Shown here in pieces: positions 53,849 to 61,700 of a DNA stretch of 64,000 nt (positions within the stretch are counted from its first letter, which is position 1; every line of letters starts with the position of its first letter). Source of the stretch: Sphingomonas sp. Root710 (GTDB lineage Bacteria; Pseudomonadota; Alphaproteobacteria; Sphingomonadales; Sphingomonadaceae); contig NZ_LMIB01000018.1 of the NCBI RefSeq assembly GCF_001429065.1, positions 147,533 to 211,532 of the forward strand. The letters run 5' to 3'. A model generated the notes under the pieces. It saw only the letters and a program-made list of their open reading frames with translations, ran no database searches and was not told the DNA's origin. The position numbers and the translations under genes are program-made.

Positions 53849-54163
53849 ATGGACCATCGCGAATATTTCGAACTGACCGCGCGCATCTGGCTATGGAAAC
53901 CGGCGGCGAAGCCCCAGGCGTCGGGCTGGCATTTCCTGACCATCGACGGCCAGACCGCCGCCGAGATCCGCTTCGCCGCGTTGGGACGGACCGGGGGCTT
54001 CGGATCGATCAAGGTCGCGGCGCGCATCGGCGACACGCGCTGGACGACGTCGATTTTCCCGCAGCGCGACAGCGGAGGCTTCATCCTCCCGATCAAGGCT
54101 GAGGTGCGCAAGGCCGAGGGTATCGGCGAAGGCGACGAGGTGACCGTCGAGCTGGGCGTCTAG
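53849..54163 (+). CDS. DUF1905 domain protein
   Basis: The 104-residue product matches the small DUF1905 beta-fold: ELTARIWLWKP, GWHFLTIDGQTAAEIRF, GGFGSIKVAARIGDTRWTTSIFP, GFILPIKAEVRKAEGIGEGDEVTV. This domain is predicted to bind ligands or act in stress response, but no activity is proven. It converges on the alpha/beta-hydrolase gene; the two stop codons share the bases CTAG. Confidence 0.88.
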   Translation: MDHREYFELTARIWLWKPAAKPQASGWHFLTIDGQTAAEIRFAALGRTGGFGSIKVAARIGDTRWTTSIFPQRDSGGFILPIKAEVRKAEGIGEGDEVTVELGV

Positions 54164-55026
54164 GATTCAAGGAAATCGCGCACGACGGCGATGAAATCGT
54201 CGCGCCGGTCGTGATGGACCCAATGGCCGGCATTCTCGAACATCTCGAGCCGGGCATCCTGGAAATGCGCGGCGCGACCGTCCGCAACCGGGTCCGATGC
54301 CCAGCTCTGCGCGCCATAGATCAACAGCACCGGGCAGCTGATCTTTTCCCACAGCCGCCGCTTGGTGGCGTCGCTGATGTCGAACACCGACAACAGCGAT
54401 AGCGCCGGGTCATGTTTCACGCTGACCGTCCCATCGGGATTGTCGCGGGCGGCGTGGCGGGCGAGGTGCTCCGCCTGGCCCGGCGCGAGGCGATGGTCGA
54501 CCTTTTCCATCCGGGCGGCGAGGGTAGCGAGATCGGGGTAACGCCGCGGCGTGCGCGCCAGTGCCTCGGGGCGGCGGTCCAACCAGTTGCGCCACTGCTC
54601 GACTGGGTCACGCTCGCGTTGCTGGGCGACCACCGCCGGCGCATCGCCCAGCCCCTCGACATTGACCAGGCGCGTGACGCGTTCGGGATAGAGCCCGGCA
54701 AAGCGCGTGACGATGTTGCCGCCAAGCGAATGGCCGACGATAGCGCAGGGCGGCAGATCGAGCGCACGGATCACGATGTCGAAGTCGGCAACCATGTCCA
54801 TCAGGACATAATGGCCATCATTGGCCCAGCCGCTATCGCCATGACCGCGCAGATCGGGGACAATCACACGATGATCATCGGCGAAGGCGGCGGCGACCGC
54901 ATCCCAGCTGCGGGCGTGGTCGCGCCCGCCATGCTGGAGGATCAGCGGTGGCGCGGCGGGATCGCCCCATTCGAAGATGTTGAGCGGGAGACGGGCAGAC
55001 ATGATGGTGCGGGTGCGCGGCGACAT
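54160..55026 (-). CDS. Alpha/beta-hydrolase
   Basis: The 288-residue product from ATG 55026 (ATG 55002 is possible) has QHGGRDHARSWDA, PDLRGHGDSGW, nucleophile elbow GHSLGG, and NAGHWVHHDRRDDF with the catalytic histidine. The layout is that of haloalkane dehalogenase/epoxide hydrolase-like esterases. No signal peptide is seen. The substrate is unknown. Confidence 0.88.
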   Translation of the reverse strand: MSPRTRTIMSARLPLNIFEWGDPAAPPLILQHGGRDHARSWDAVAAAFADDHRVIVPDLRGHGDSGWANDGHYVLMDMVADFDIVIRALDLPPCAIVGHSLGGNIVTRFAGLYPERVTRLVNVEGLGDAPAVVAQQRERDPVEQWRNWLDRRPEALARTPRRYPDLATLAARMEKVDHRLAPGQAEHLARHAARDNPDGTVSVKHDPALSLLSVFDISDATKRRLWEKISCPVLLIYGAQSWASDPVADGRAAHFQDARLEMFENAGHWVHHDRRDDFIAVVRDFLES

Positions 55027-55077
55027 GACGGCTGCCTAGGCATGATGCCGGCGCGAGTCGAGGTCCGAGGGGGATAA

Positions 55078-55139
55078 GGACCCATCAGCCAGGGGGGAGA
55101 GACTGATGGGTCCCCCGTTTGCAAGCCGACCCACGGGGG
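55078..55139. ncRNA. Candidate structured RNA: two adjacent hairpins upstream of the hydrolase gene
   Basis: GGACCCATCAG (55078-55088) pairs with CTGATGGGTCC (55103-55113), an 11-bp perfect stem. CCCCCGT (55112-55118) pairs with ACGGGGG (55133-55139), giving a second, partly competing stem. On the minus strand the first loop is pyrimidine-rich (TCTCTCCCCCC), like the anti-Shine-Dalgarno loops of some alphaproteobacterial small RNAs. It could be a 5' leader of the hydrolase gene, the 3' end of the response regulator transcript, or a separate sRNA. Confidence 0.4.
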
Positions 55140-55258
55140 GTGTTGTGCCGACTCCCGCATCGGAACAGCCGCCGCGCGGCAAGGTTCCGTCAGTATAACC
55201 CTCCGGTCGAAGCGATGGCACGCTTCGTCGACAATGCGGCAATAGCAGTCGGGCAACC

Positions 55259-55606
55259 TCAGATCCGGATCGCGCTCTGGAGCTGGCCTACAGTGAACGG
55301 TTTCTGCAGGAAGGCTATGCTCGCTTCGAGTTCCGCAGGCGCCGGAAGCCCCGAGGCGATCACCACCCGCATCGCGCGATTGGTCAGCATCGCCTCTCGC
55401 GCCAACGAAAGGCCCGAGCTCCCATGGTCGAGGTTGAGATCGGCGACCATGAGGTCGAAGCCGCCACGGCTTATCGCATCGCGCGCCTCGGCGGAGGTGG
55501 CGGCGCCCGCCACCGAAAATCCCAGCGCGCGCACCATCTCCTGCAATAGGCAGTTGAGCAGGACATTGTCCTCGACAATCAGCGCACGGCCCGAGGCTTG
55601 GCTCAT
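55259..55606 (-). CDS. Stand-alone response-regulator receiver protein
   Basis: Start ATG 55606 follows GGAG at eight bases; a longer in-frame start adds a non-conserved extension. The 115-residue product is one receiver domain: ALIVEDN with the acidic pair, DLMVADLNLDHG with the phosphorylated aspartate in VADLNL, IASG and the KPF lysine. There is no output domain, so it probably works by protein-protein contact in a phosphorelay. No kinase gene is nearby. Confidence 0.92.
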   Translation of the reverse strand: MSQASGRALIVEDNVLLNCLLQEMVRALGFSVAGAATSAEARDAISRGGFDLMVADLNLDHGSSGLSLAREAMLTNRAMRVVIASGLPAPAELEASIAFLQKPFTVGQLQSAIRI

Positions 55607-55828
55607 TTCGCGCTCCATCGGCATCGCACGAATAATCGGCCCGCGGCTTCGATCGTTCCCGTCGTTACGTAATCGCACCAAGATTTTCGGCATGAAAACA
55701 ATGGCATTGGCCGCAGCCGTCACAAAAACATCATCACACCGTCATTGCATCCGGGCCGCTTGCGCCCCGGCGATCGCCTGTTAGGATCGGCGGTGAGAGG
55801 ATGTCGATGCGATGGGGAAGATATCCGC

Positions 55829-56848
55829 ATGACCGATCTCGCAACCTTCGTCGCCGGCCTGCCCAAGGCCGAGCTTCATCTGCACATCGAAGGCAGTCTG
55901 GAGCCCGAGCAGATGTTTGCGCTCGCCGCGCGCAACCGCATCGCCATCCCCTTTCGGAGCGTGGAGGAATTGCGCGGGGCCTATAGCTTCTCGCGGCTGC
56001 AGGACTTTCTCGACATCTATTATCAGGGCGCCGACGTTCTGCGGACCGAAGAGGATTTCCACGACCTCGCCGCCGCCTATTTCGATCGCGCCGCCGCCGA
56101 CCATGTCCGCCATGCCGAGATCTTCTTCGATCCCCAGACCCACACCGATCGCGGCATCCCGTTCCAGGTCGTCGTCGACGGATTGCTCGCGGGTATGGCC
56201 GGAGCGCGGGCGAAACATGGACTGACCTCGAAACTGATCCTCTGCTTCCTGCGCCATCTCGACGAGGACGCCGCCTTCGCGACGCTCGCCGCCGCCGAAC
56301 CCTGGCTCGACCGGATCGCCGGGGTCGGCCTCGATTCGTCCGAGCTCGGCCATCCGCCCGCCAAATTCGCGCGTGTCTTCGCCCGCGCGGGAGAGATGGG
56401 GCTGCGGCGCGTCGCGCATGCCGGGGAGGAAGGCCCTCCCGCCTATGTCCACGAGGCGCTCAACCTGCTCCACATCGACCGGCTCGACCATGGCAACCGC
56501 TCGCTCGAGGATGCGGCGCTGACCACCCGGCTGGCGCGGTCCGGGATGACCCTCACCGTCTGCCCGCTGTCGAACCTGAAACTGTGCGTCGTCGACGATA
56601 TCGACGCGCATCCGATCGCCCGCATGCTGCGCCTGGGGCTGCGCGCGACAGTCAATTCGGACGATCCCGCCTATTTCGGCGGCTATGTGAACGACAATTA
56701 TCGCGCGCTGATCCCCGGCGGCATGCTCGACGCGGGGGATTTCGCCACGCTGGCGCGCAACAGCTTCCTGGGCTCCTTCCTCGACGATGAGGATGTCGCC
56801 CGGCATCTCGCCGCGCTCGACGCCTATGTCGACGCCTCGCTGTCATAA
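55829..56848 (+). CDS. Adenine/adenosine deaminase family enzyme (adenine deaminase likely)
   Basis: The 339-residue product from ATG 55829 has the metal motif AELHLHIEGS, HAGEEGPP with the catalytic glutamate, LDHGNRS, and NSDDPAYFGGYVNDNY. The last motif, SDDPAYFGGY, is typical of the fungal/bacterial adenine deaminase subgroup (adenine to hypoxanthine) rather than true adenosine deaminases. The next gene, ten bases on, encodes a phosphoribosyltransferase, which fits base salvage through hypoxanthine. Confidence 0.92.
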   Translation: MTDLATFVAGLPKAELHLHIEGSLEPEQMFALAARNRIAIPFRSVEELRGAYSFSRLQDFLDIYYQGADVLRTEEDFHDLAAAYFDRAAADHVRHAEIFFDPQTHTDRGIPFQVVVDGLLAGMAGARAKHGLTSKLILCFLRHLDEDAAFATLAAAEPWLDRIAGVGLDSSELGHPPAKFARVFARAGEMGLRRVAHAGEEGPPAYVHEALNLLHIDRLDHGNRSLEDAALTTRLARSGMTLTVCPLSNLKLCVVDDIDAHPIARMLRLGLRATVNSDDPAYFGGYVNDNYRALIPGGMLDAGDFATLARNSFLGSFLDDEDVARHLAALDAYVDASLS

Positions 56849-56858
56849 GGAACCGCCC

Positions 56859-57371
56859 ATGCCGACCCTGACCAATGTCGACCATCCCGAGTTCCTGATG
56901 GCGGTTCAATATGTCGCGGCGCGGGTGAAGGAGAGCGGCTGGTCGCCCGCCTTCATCATCGGCCTCGGGCGGGGCGGGCTCACCCCGGCGGTCTATCTGA
57001 GCCATGCGACCGGGGTACCGATGCTGTCGGTCGACCATAGCTCGCACCTGCCCGACTTCGCGGCAGAATTGCTCGTCAAGCTGGCGGTGCACAGCATGAC
57101 CGACCGGCTGTTGTTCGTCGACGACATCAACGACAGCGGCGGCACCATCGCCCATGTGAAGGCGGCGCTGACCGCCGCGGGCGGCAATCTCGACAATGTC
57201 CGCTTCGCGACGCTGATCGACAATGTCGTCTCGACCGAGCGCGTCCATTATCGCTTCCGCACGATCGACCGCAGTTCCAACAAGGACTGGTTCGTCTTCC
57301 CGTGGGAGCAGGTCGCGCCGACCGAGAAACTGCTCGAGGATTCCGTGGTGGTGCCGGAAAGATTGGCCTGA
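56859..57371 (+). CDS. Purine-type phosphoribosyltransferase
   Basis: The 170-residue product from ATG 56859 has the PRPP-binding motif LLFVDDINDSGGT and a GLGRGGLTPAVYLSH loop, as in hypoxanthine/xanthine phosphoribosyltransferases. It probably converts a purine base plus PRPP to the nucleotide. The preceding gene makes hypoxanthine from adenine, so the two form a salvage route. It ends tail-to-tail with the acyltransferase gene, with no base between the stops. Confidence 0.9.
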   Translation: MPTLTNVDHPEFLMAVQYVAARVKESGWSPAFIIGLGRGGLTPAVYLSHATGVPMLSVDHSSHLPDFAAELLVKLAVHSMTDRLLFVDDINDSGGTIAHVKAALTAAGGNLDNVRFATLIDNVVSTERVHYRFRTIDRSSNKDWFVFPWEQVAPTEKLLEDSVVVPERLA

Positions 57372-58526
57372 TCAGGGCGCCGGATTGCGGCGCGCCGCGC
57401 GCTCGCCCGATGTCGGCGCCTTCGGGCCACCGAGCCAGCGGCTGAGCTGCGCCATCCATTGCTCGTCGAGCCGCGACAGCGGCCAGGCGAGCAGGAAGAT
57501 AAGCGTCGTCGACAGGATCAGCGCGCCGGCCACGGCGATCGGGCAATAGCCGAAAGTCAGGATGATTGCCCCCGCCACCGCCGACTGGATCGGGATGTGG
57601 ATCACATAGACCGCGAAGGACAGGCGGCCGAGCTGGCGGCCGACCCGGCTATCGATCTCGCGCAGCCTGGCGATACCGCGCATCCCCACCAGCAGCGCGG
57701 TCGCCCCCGCGCCGAGCAGCAGCCAGTCGATCCGCATGACCTGAGTCGCCTTATAGGCCGACCCCAGGACGAGACCGATCCCGATCAGGCCCAGCGCCAC
57801 CGGCAGCTTCAGGTCCACCGGCCGCGCCAGCACATATTTGGCGATATAGACGGTGGCGACGCAGATCGCGCAAAGCGGGTGGATGCGCAGCGCGGCGATG
57901 GCGATCAGGGTGAGGAGCAGCGCATCGACGATCGGGCGTGGCCGCGATCCGATCAGCGTCGCGCCGGCCAGCGCCAGCATACTGCCGAACAGTTCATATT
58001 TCATCGTCCACAGCGCCGAGTTGAACTGGCTGACGCCATGCGCGAACAGCAGCACGCCGTCGCGCGCGGCGCTCCACAGCGAGACGGCGGGCCAGGGCGC
58101 CCAATATTTGATCCCGCCGCTGCGATCGAGCCACTCCGAATGGGTTATCGCCGCCACCGCGCGCGTCGGCAGCCAGCCGGACAGGTAGAGCGTGGCGGGC
58201 AGCAGCACCCCGACCAGCGTCAGCGGCAGCAACCGGGGGAAGCGCTTGGCGATCGCGGCGATGCCCCGGCTTCGCTCTCCGCCGCTCACCAGCCCGCGGG
58301 TCAGCACGAAGCTCGACAGCACGAAGAAGACCGTGACCATGAAATGACCGTTGAGCGGCGCGACCAGGAAAGGACGCTGGGCGACGAGGCCCAGCGCCGT
58401 CAGGGCGCGGGGCGCCGACGCCGCCGGAACATAGGCCAGGAGGAAATGGTAGAGCGCCACCGCGAGCGCGGCATAGCCGCGCAACGCATCGACGTCGCGC
58501 AATTTGGACGGGGGGCTTGCGGCCAT
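57372..58526 (-). CDS. Acyltransferase 3 family membrane protein (OafA/YrhL type)
   Basis: The 384-residue product has RDVDALRGYAALAVALYHFLL at the start, the acyltransferase 3 signature with the catalytic histidine, and about ten transmembrane segments. FFVLSSFVLTRGL matches the conserved second helix region. Such proteins acylate sugars of O-antigen, exopolysaccharide or other envelope glycans, usually with acetyl groups. No attached SGNH domain is present. Confidence 0.92.
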   Translation of the reverse strand: MAASPPSKLRDVDALRGYAALAVALYHFLLAYVPAASAPRALTALGLVAQRPFLVAPLNGHFMVTVFFVLSSFVLTRGLVSGGERSRGIAAIAKRFPRLLPLTLVGVLLPATLYLSGWLPTRAVAAITHSEWLDRSGGIKYWAPWPAVSLWSAARDGVLLFAHGVSQFNSALWTMKYELFGSMLALAGATLIGSRPRPIVDALLLTLIAIAALRIHPLCAICVATVYIAKYVLARPVDLKLPVALGLIGIGLVLGSAYKATQVMRIDWLLLGAGATALLVGMRGIARLREIDSRVGRQLGRLSFAVYVIHIPIQSAVAGAIILTFGYCPIAVAGALILSTTLIFLLAWPLSRLDEQWMAQLSRWLGGPKAPTSGERAARRNPAP

Positions 58527-58694
58527 GTCCGCTCCATCATCGTGATGCGCTCTGCTCGCAGTGCGGGGTGGGGCGCGCCACCGTCACCCGACGAACCGGG
58601 CGGAAAAAGCCGTGAATGCCGCAGCGCAGCAGTTCTCTTCACTCCGCAAAGCGGTTAGCTTTCGATCTTGCGGGGGCGGGGAGTAAAAGGCCCG

Positions 58695-60131
58695 ATGAAT
58701 CTCGCAGACCCGGCCGCGCTGGCCGACGAACATTTCGATTATGTCGTGATCGGCTCGGGCTTCGGTTCGACCTTCTTCGTTCATAAATTGCTGGAGACGC
58801 GTCCCGGCAGGGTGCTGATCGTCGAATGGGGCGAGCATCATCCGCATGGCTGGCAGATCGAGAAGTGGAAGAATTCGGCGATCGACGGCGCGACCACCTA
58901 TAGGTCCGAAAGCGACAAGCCCTGGCACTATACCGTCGCGCTCGGCGGCGGCACGAATTGCTGGTACGGTCAGACCCCTCGGCTGCACCCCACCGACTTC
59001 CGGTTGAAGAGCCTCTATGGCGTCGGCGCGGATTGGCCGATCGATTATGACGCGCTCGAGCCCTTTTACGGCCAGGCCGAGACGATCATGTCGATTTCGG
59101 GCGACCCGGACATGGCGAAGGTCCTGCCGCGATCGACCCCCTTCCCGCAGCCCGCGCATCGCATGACGACGCCGGAGCACCTTCTGAAGAAGGCGCAGCG
59201 GGACTGGCACTTCGCCATCCCGACCGCGCGGGCGCGCGTCGCGACCGAACAGCGGGCGGCCTGCTGCGCCTCCTTCACCTGCCACCGCTGCCCCGCCGAC
59301 GCCAAGTTCACCGCGCTCAACGGCATGAAATCGGTGCTCGAGCACCCGCGGGTCACGGTGGCGCTCAGCACCAAGGCGATCCGCTTCGACAGCGCGGGCG
59401 ACAGCGTCAGCGCGTTGGTGATCGAGAGCGCGGGCAAGCAATATCGCGTCACCAGCGACCTGTTCGTGCTCGGCGCGAACGCCATCCAGAGCCCGGCCAT
59501 ATTGCAGCGTTCGTCGATGGGTGGCGGGTTGACCGGCAAGGGCCTCCACGAAAGCCTCGGCACCCATGTCGAAGTCCTGCTCGACGGGCTCGATTCGCTC
59601 GACGGCAGCACGATCACCACCGGCCTCAACTATGGCCTGTACGATGGCCCGTTCCGCAAGGACTATGCCGCCGCGCTGGTCAGCTTCGAGAATCGCTGGG
59701 TCCACGGCCTGCGCACCGAGCCCGGCCGGTGGAAGCAGACGCTGCCGCTGATCATCATGACCGAGGATCTGCCGCAGGACGGCAACAACGTCACCATTGA
59801 TGAGCATGGCATGCCCGTCGTCAGCTGGATCGGGCCATCGGATTATGCCCGGCGCGGGCAGAAGGAGGCCTTCGCCAAGCTGCCCAAGCTGCTGTCGCCG
59901 CTGCCCGTCGAGGACATCATCTTCCGTTCGGACCGCGACACCGAATCGCATCTGCAGGGCACGCTGCGCATGGGCGACGACCCGGCCAGTTCGGTGATCG
60001 ATTCGAAGATGATCCACCATCGCTGGCGCAATCTGGCGGTGGTGGGCAGTTCGGCCTTCACCACCTGTTCGGCCTCCAACCCGAGCCTGACCGTGGCCGC
60101 GCTGTCGCTGCGCGCGGCATCGCTGCTGTAG
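58695..60131 (+). CDS. GMC-family FAD oxidoreductase (large subunit)
   Basis: The 478-residue product from ATG 58695 has the FAD-binding loop YVVIGSGFGSTFFVHKLLE near residue 20, ALGGGTNCWYGQTPRL (the GMC GG-x-x-W region), and a C-terminal FAD-contact block with GSSAFTTCSASNPSLTVAAL. These enzymes oxidise alcohols, sugars or sugar acids. ACCASFTCHRCPAD holds several cysteines, as seen in membrane-linked GMC dehydrogenases. It forms a pair with the Tat-signal protein 14 bases downstream, as for gluconate dehydrogenases. Confidence 0.9.
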   Translation: MNLADPAALADEHFDYVVIGSGFGSTFFVHKLLETRPGRVLIVEWGEHHPHGWQIEKWKNSAIDGATTYRSESDKPWHYTVALGGGTNCWYGQTPRLHPTDFRLKSLYGVGADWPIDYDALEPFYGQAETIMSISGDPDMAKVLPRSTPFPQPAHRMTTPEHLLKKAQRDWHFAIPTARARVATEQRAACCASFTCHRCPADAKFTALNGMKSVLEHPRVTVALSTKAIRFDSAGDSVSALVIESAGKQYRVTSDLFVLGANAIQSPAILQRSSMGGGLTGKGLHESLGTHVEVLLDGLDSLDGSTITTGLNYGLYDGPFRKDYAAALVSFENRWVHGLRTEPGRWKQTLPLIIMTEDLPQDGNNVTIDEHGMPVVSWIGPSDYARRGQKEAFAKLPKLLSPLPVEDIIFRSDRDTESHLQGTLRMGDDPASSVIDSKMIHHRWRNLAVVGSSAFTTCSASNPSLTVAALSLRAASLL

Positions 60132-60145
60132 AAGGAGGGGCCACG

Positions 60146-60592
60146 ATGGCGTTCAACATCACCCGCCGCACCATGCTCGCTGGCGCCGGCGCGGGCGCGG
60201 CGATCGCCGCGACCGGCGGCGCGCTCCTCGTCGCCGGATCCGATACCGATGGCCTGATCCGTTCGATCCTCAACCGGCTGGTGGGGCCCTTCGCCATGAC
60301 GCAGGAGGATTTCGACAAGATGGTCAAGGCGATCGACCACAGGGCAGGGCTGCCCAGGGGCCCCAAGCTGCGCATGATGGCGACGCTCGAGAAGTCGGGC
60401 TGGTCGGCCGATCTGCTCGACCGCGCACCCCGATCGATCCGCGATCGCCGCGAGATGATCGAACGCGCCGCGCTCACCGAATTCGTCATCCAGACCAATT
60501 ATCTGGACGTTCAGGACAAGGCGCACGACCAGATCCTCTATCTGGGCCGCCACCCCTGTTCGAGCCCCTTCGCGAACTTCGAGATGACATGA
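60146..60592 (+). CDS. Tat-exported small subunit of the GMC oxidoreductase
   Basis: The 148-residue product has a twin-arginine signal, ITRRTMLAGAGAGAAIAATGGALL, and a short helical body. This resembles subunit 3 of gluconate 2-dehydrogenase, which carries its FAD subunit through the Tat system by hitch-hiking, because the large subunit has no signal. The gene follows the large subunit by 14 bases. No cytochrome subunit is seen nearby, so the electron acceptor is open. Confidence 0.8.
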   Translation: MAFNITRRTMLAGAGAGAAIAATGGALLVAGSDTDGLIRSILNRLVGPFAMTQEDFDKMVKAIDHRAGLPRGPKLRMMATLEKSGWSADLLDRAPRSIRDRREMIERAALTEFVIQTNYLDVQDKAHDQILYLGRHPCSSPFANFEMT

Positions 60593-60620
60593 GGCGCGTG
60601 ATTTGCGCTAGGCTGACGGC

Positions 60621-61286
60621 ATGATGATCCTTCGACTCGCCCTTGCCGCCCTGTTGCTGTCAGCGGTCCCCGCCACTGCGCAGGAAGCCGCCCCGCCACT
60701 GCCCGCGGCGCCCGCCGCCGCGCCCGCGCCAAAACCCGCGACCGTGATGGTCAACATGATGACGAGCGAAGGCCCGATCCTGATCGAGCTGGAGAAAGAG
60801 CGCGCGCCGGTCACGACCAATAATTTCCTGCGCTATGTCGATGCGAAGCGCTTCGACAACACGACCTTTTATCGCGGGGTGAACGTGCCCGGCATGCCCG
60901 AGCTCGGGCTGGTTCAGGGCGGTGTGAAGTTCGATCCGCGCAAGATGTTTCCCGCCATTGCGCATGAACCGACCAGCAAGACCGGCGTGCTCCATACCGA
61001 CGGCACGATATCGATGGGCCGCAACGCACCCGGGACCGCTGCGGGCGACTTCTTCATCACTATCGGCAAGATGGACTATATGAACGCCGATCCGTCCGCG
61101 CCGGGCGACAATGCGGGCTACGCCGCCTTCGGCCATGTCGTCGAGGGGATGGACGTCGTGAAGAAGATCCTCGCCGCGCCGCGCTCGCCCACCCTCGGCG
61201 AAGGCGTGATGAAGGGCCAGATGATCGCTGCGCCGGTGAAGATCATCACCGTCCGTCGCGCCACGCCCGCGCCGAAGCCCAAATAG
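60621..61286 (+). CDS. Periplasmic cyclophilin-type peptidyl-prolyl isomerase
   Basis: The 221-residue product has a Sec signal (MMILRLALAALLLSAVPATA), a proline/alanine-rich spacer, and the cyclophilin fold: VTTNNFLRYVDAKRFDNTTFYRG, GVLHTDGTISMGRNAPGTAAGDFFITIG and AAFGHVVEGMDVVKKI. It helps folding of exported proteins by proline isomerisation. A small GC hairpin (61289-61303) follows the stop, and the RraB-like gene starts soon after. Confidence 0.93.
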   Translation: MMILRLALAALLLSAVPATAQEAAPPLPAAPAAAPAPKPATVMVNMMTSEGPILIELEKERAPVTTNNFLRYVDAKRFDNTTFYRGVNVPGMPELGLVQGGVKFDPRKMFPAIAHEPTSKTGVLHTDGTISMGRNAPGTAAGDFFITIGKMDYMNADPSAPGDNAGYAAFGHVVEGMDVVKKILAAPRSPTLGEGVMKGQMIAAPVKIITVRRATPAPKPK

Positions 61287-61324
61287 GGCGCGCCACCGGC
61301 GCGATTACATGGCATGGGAAGACC

Positions 61325-61684
61325 ATGTCCGATCTCCCCTTCGATCCCGACCGCCTGGCGGAAGAACTCGCCGCCGACGCCGACGTCGTACGCGACCTAC
61401 GCGACAGCGGCGACGCGCCCGACATCGTTCGGCCCGTCGATGTCCATTTCGTCGGCGAAGCAGCGACGATCGCGCGGCTGGAGGGCGAGATCGAAGCGCT
61501 AGGCTGGACGGTCGTCGAGGTCGAACTCGACGACGACGGCTATGTCACCCTTTCGGTACAGCGCGAACAGACCACCACCGACGCAGCGCTGCGCACCCTG
61601 ACCGAAGACGCGCTCCGGGTCGAGGCGGCCTATGGCGTCAGCTATGATGGCTGGGGCACCGTCGCGGTAAGCAGCGCCACCTGA
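61325..61684 (+). CDS. RraB-domain protein (putative RNase E inhibitor)
   Basis: The 119-residue acidic product has HFVGEAATIARLEGEIEALGWTVVEVELDDDGYVTLSVQRE followed by YDGWGT, the pattern of RraB domains. RraB binds RNase E in gammaproteobacteria and changes RNA decay; whether this holds here is not known. It converges on the malonyl-CoA synthetase gene with a 16-base gap. Confidence 0.82.
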   Translation: MSDLPFDPDRLAEELAADADVVRDLRDSGDAPDIVRPVDVHFVGEAATIARLEGEIEALGWTVVEVELDDDGYVTLSVQREQTTTDAALRTLTEDALRVEAAYGVSYDGWGTVAVSSAT

Positions 61685-61700
61685 CGGCGCCAAGGCCGGC

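Noticed and set aside
61289-61303. CGCGCC-ACC-GGCGCG stem after the cyclophilin gene
   Set aside because: It is only six base pairs with no T-run, and it lies close to the next gene's ribosome-binding site. It is not convincing as a terminator.
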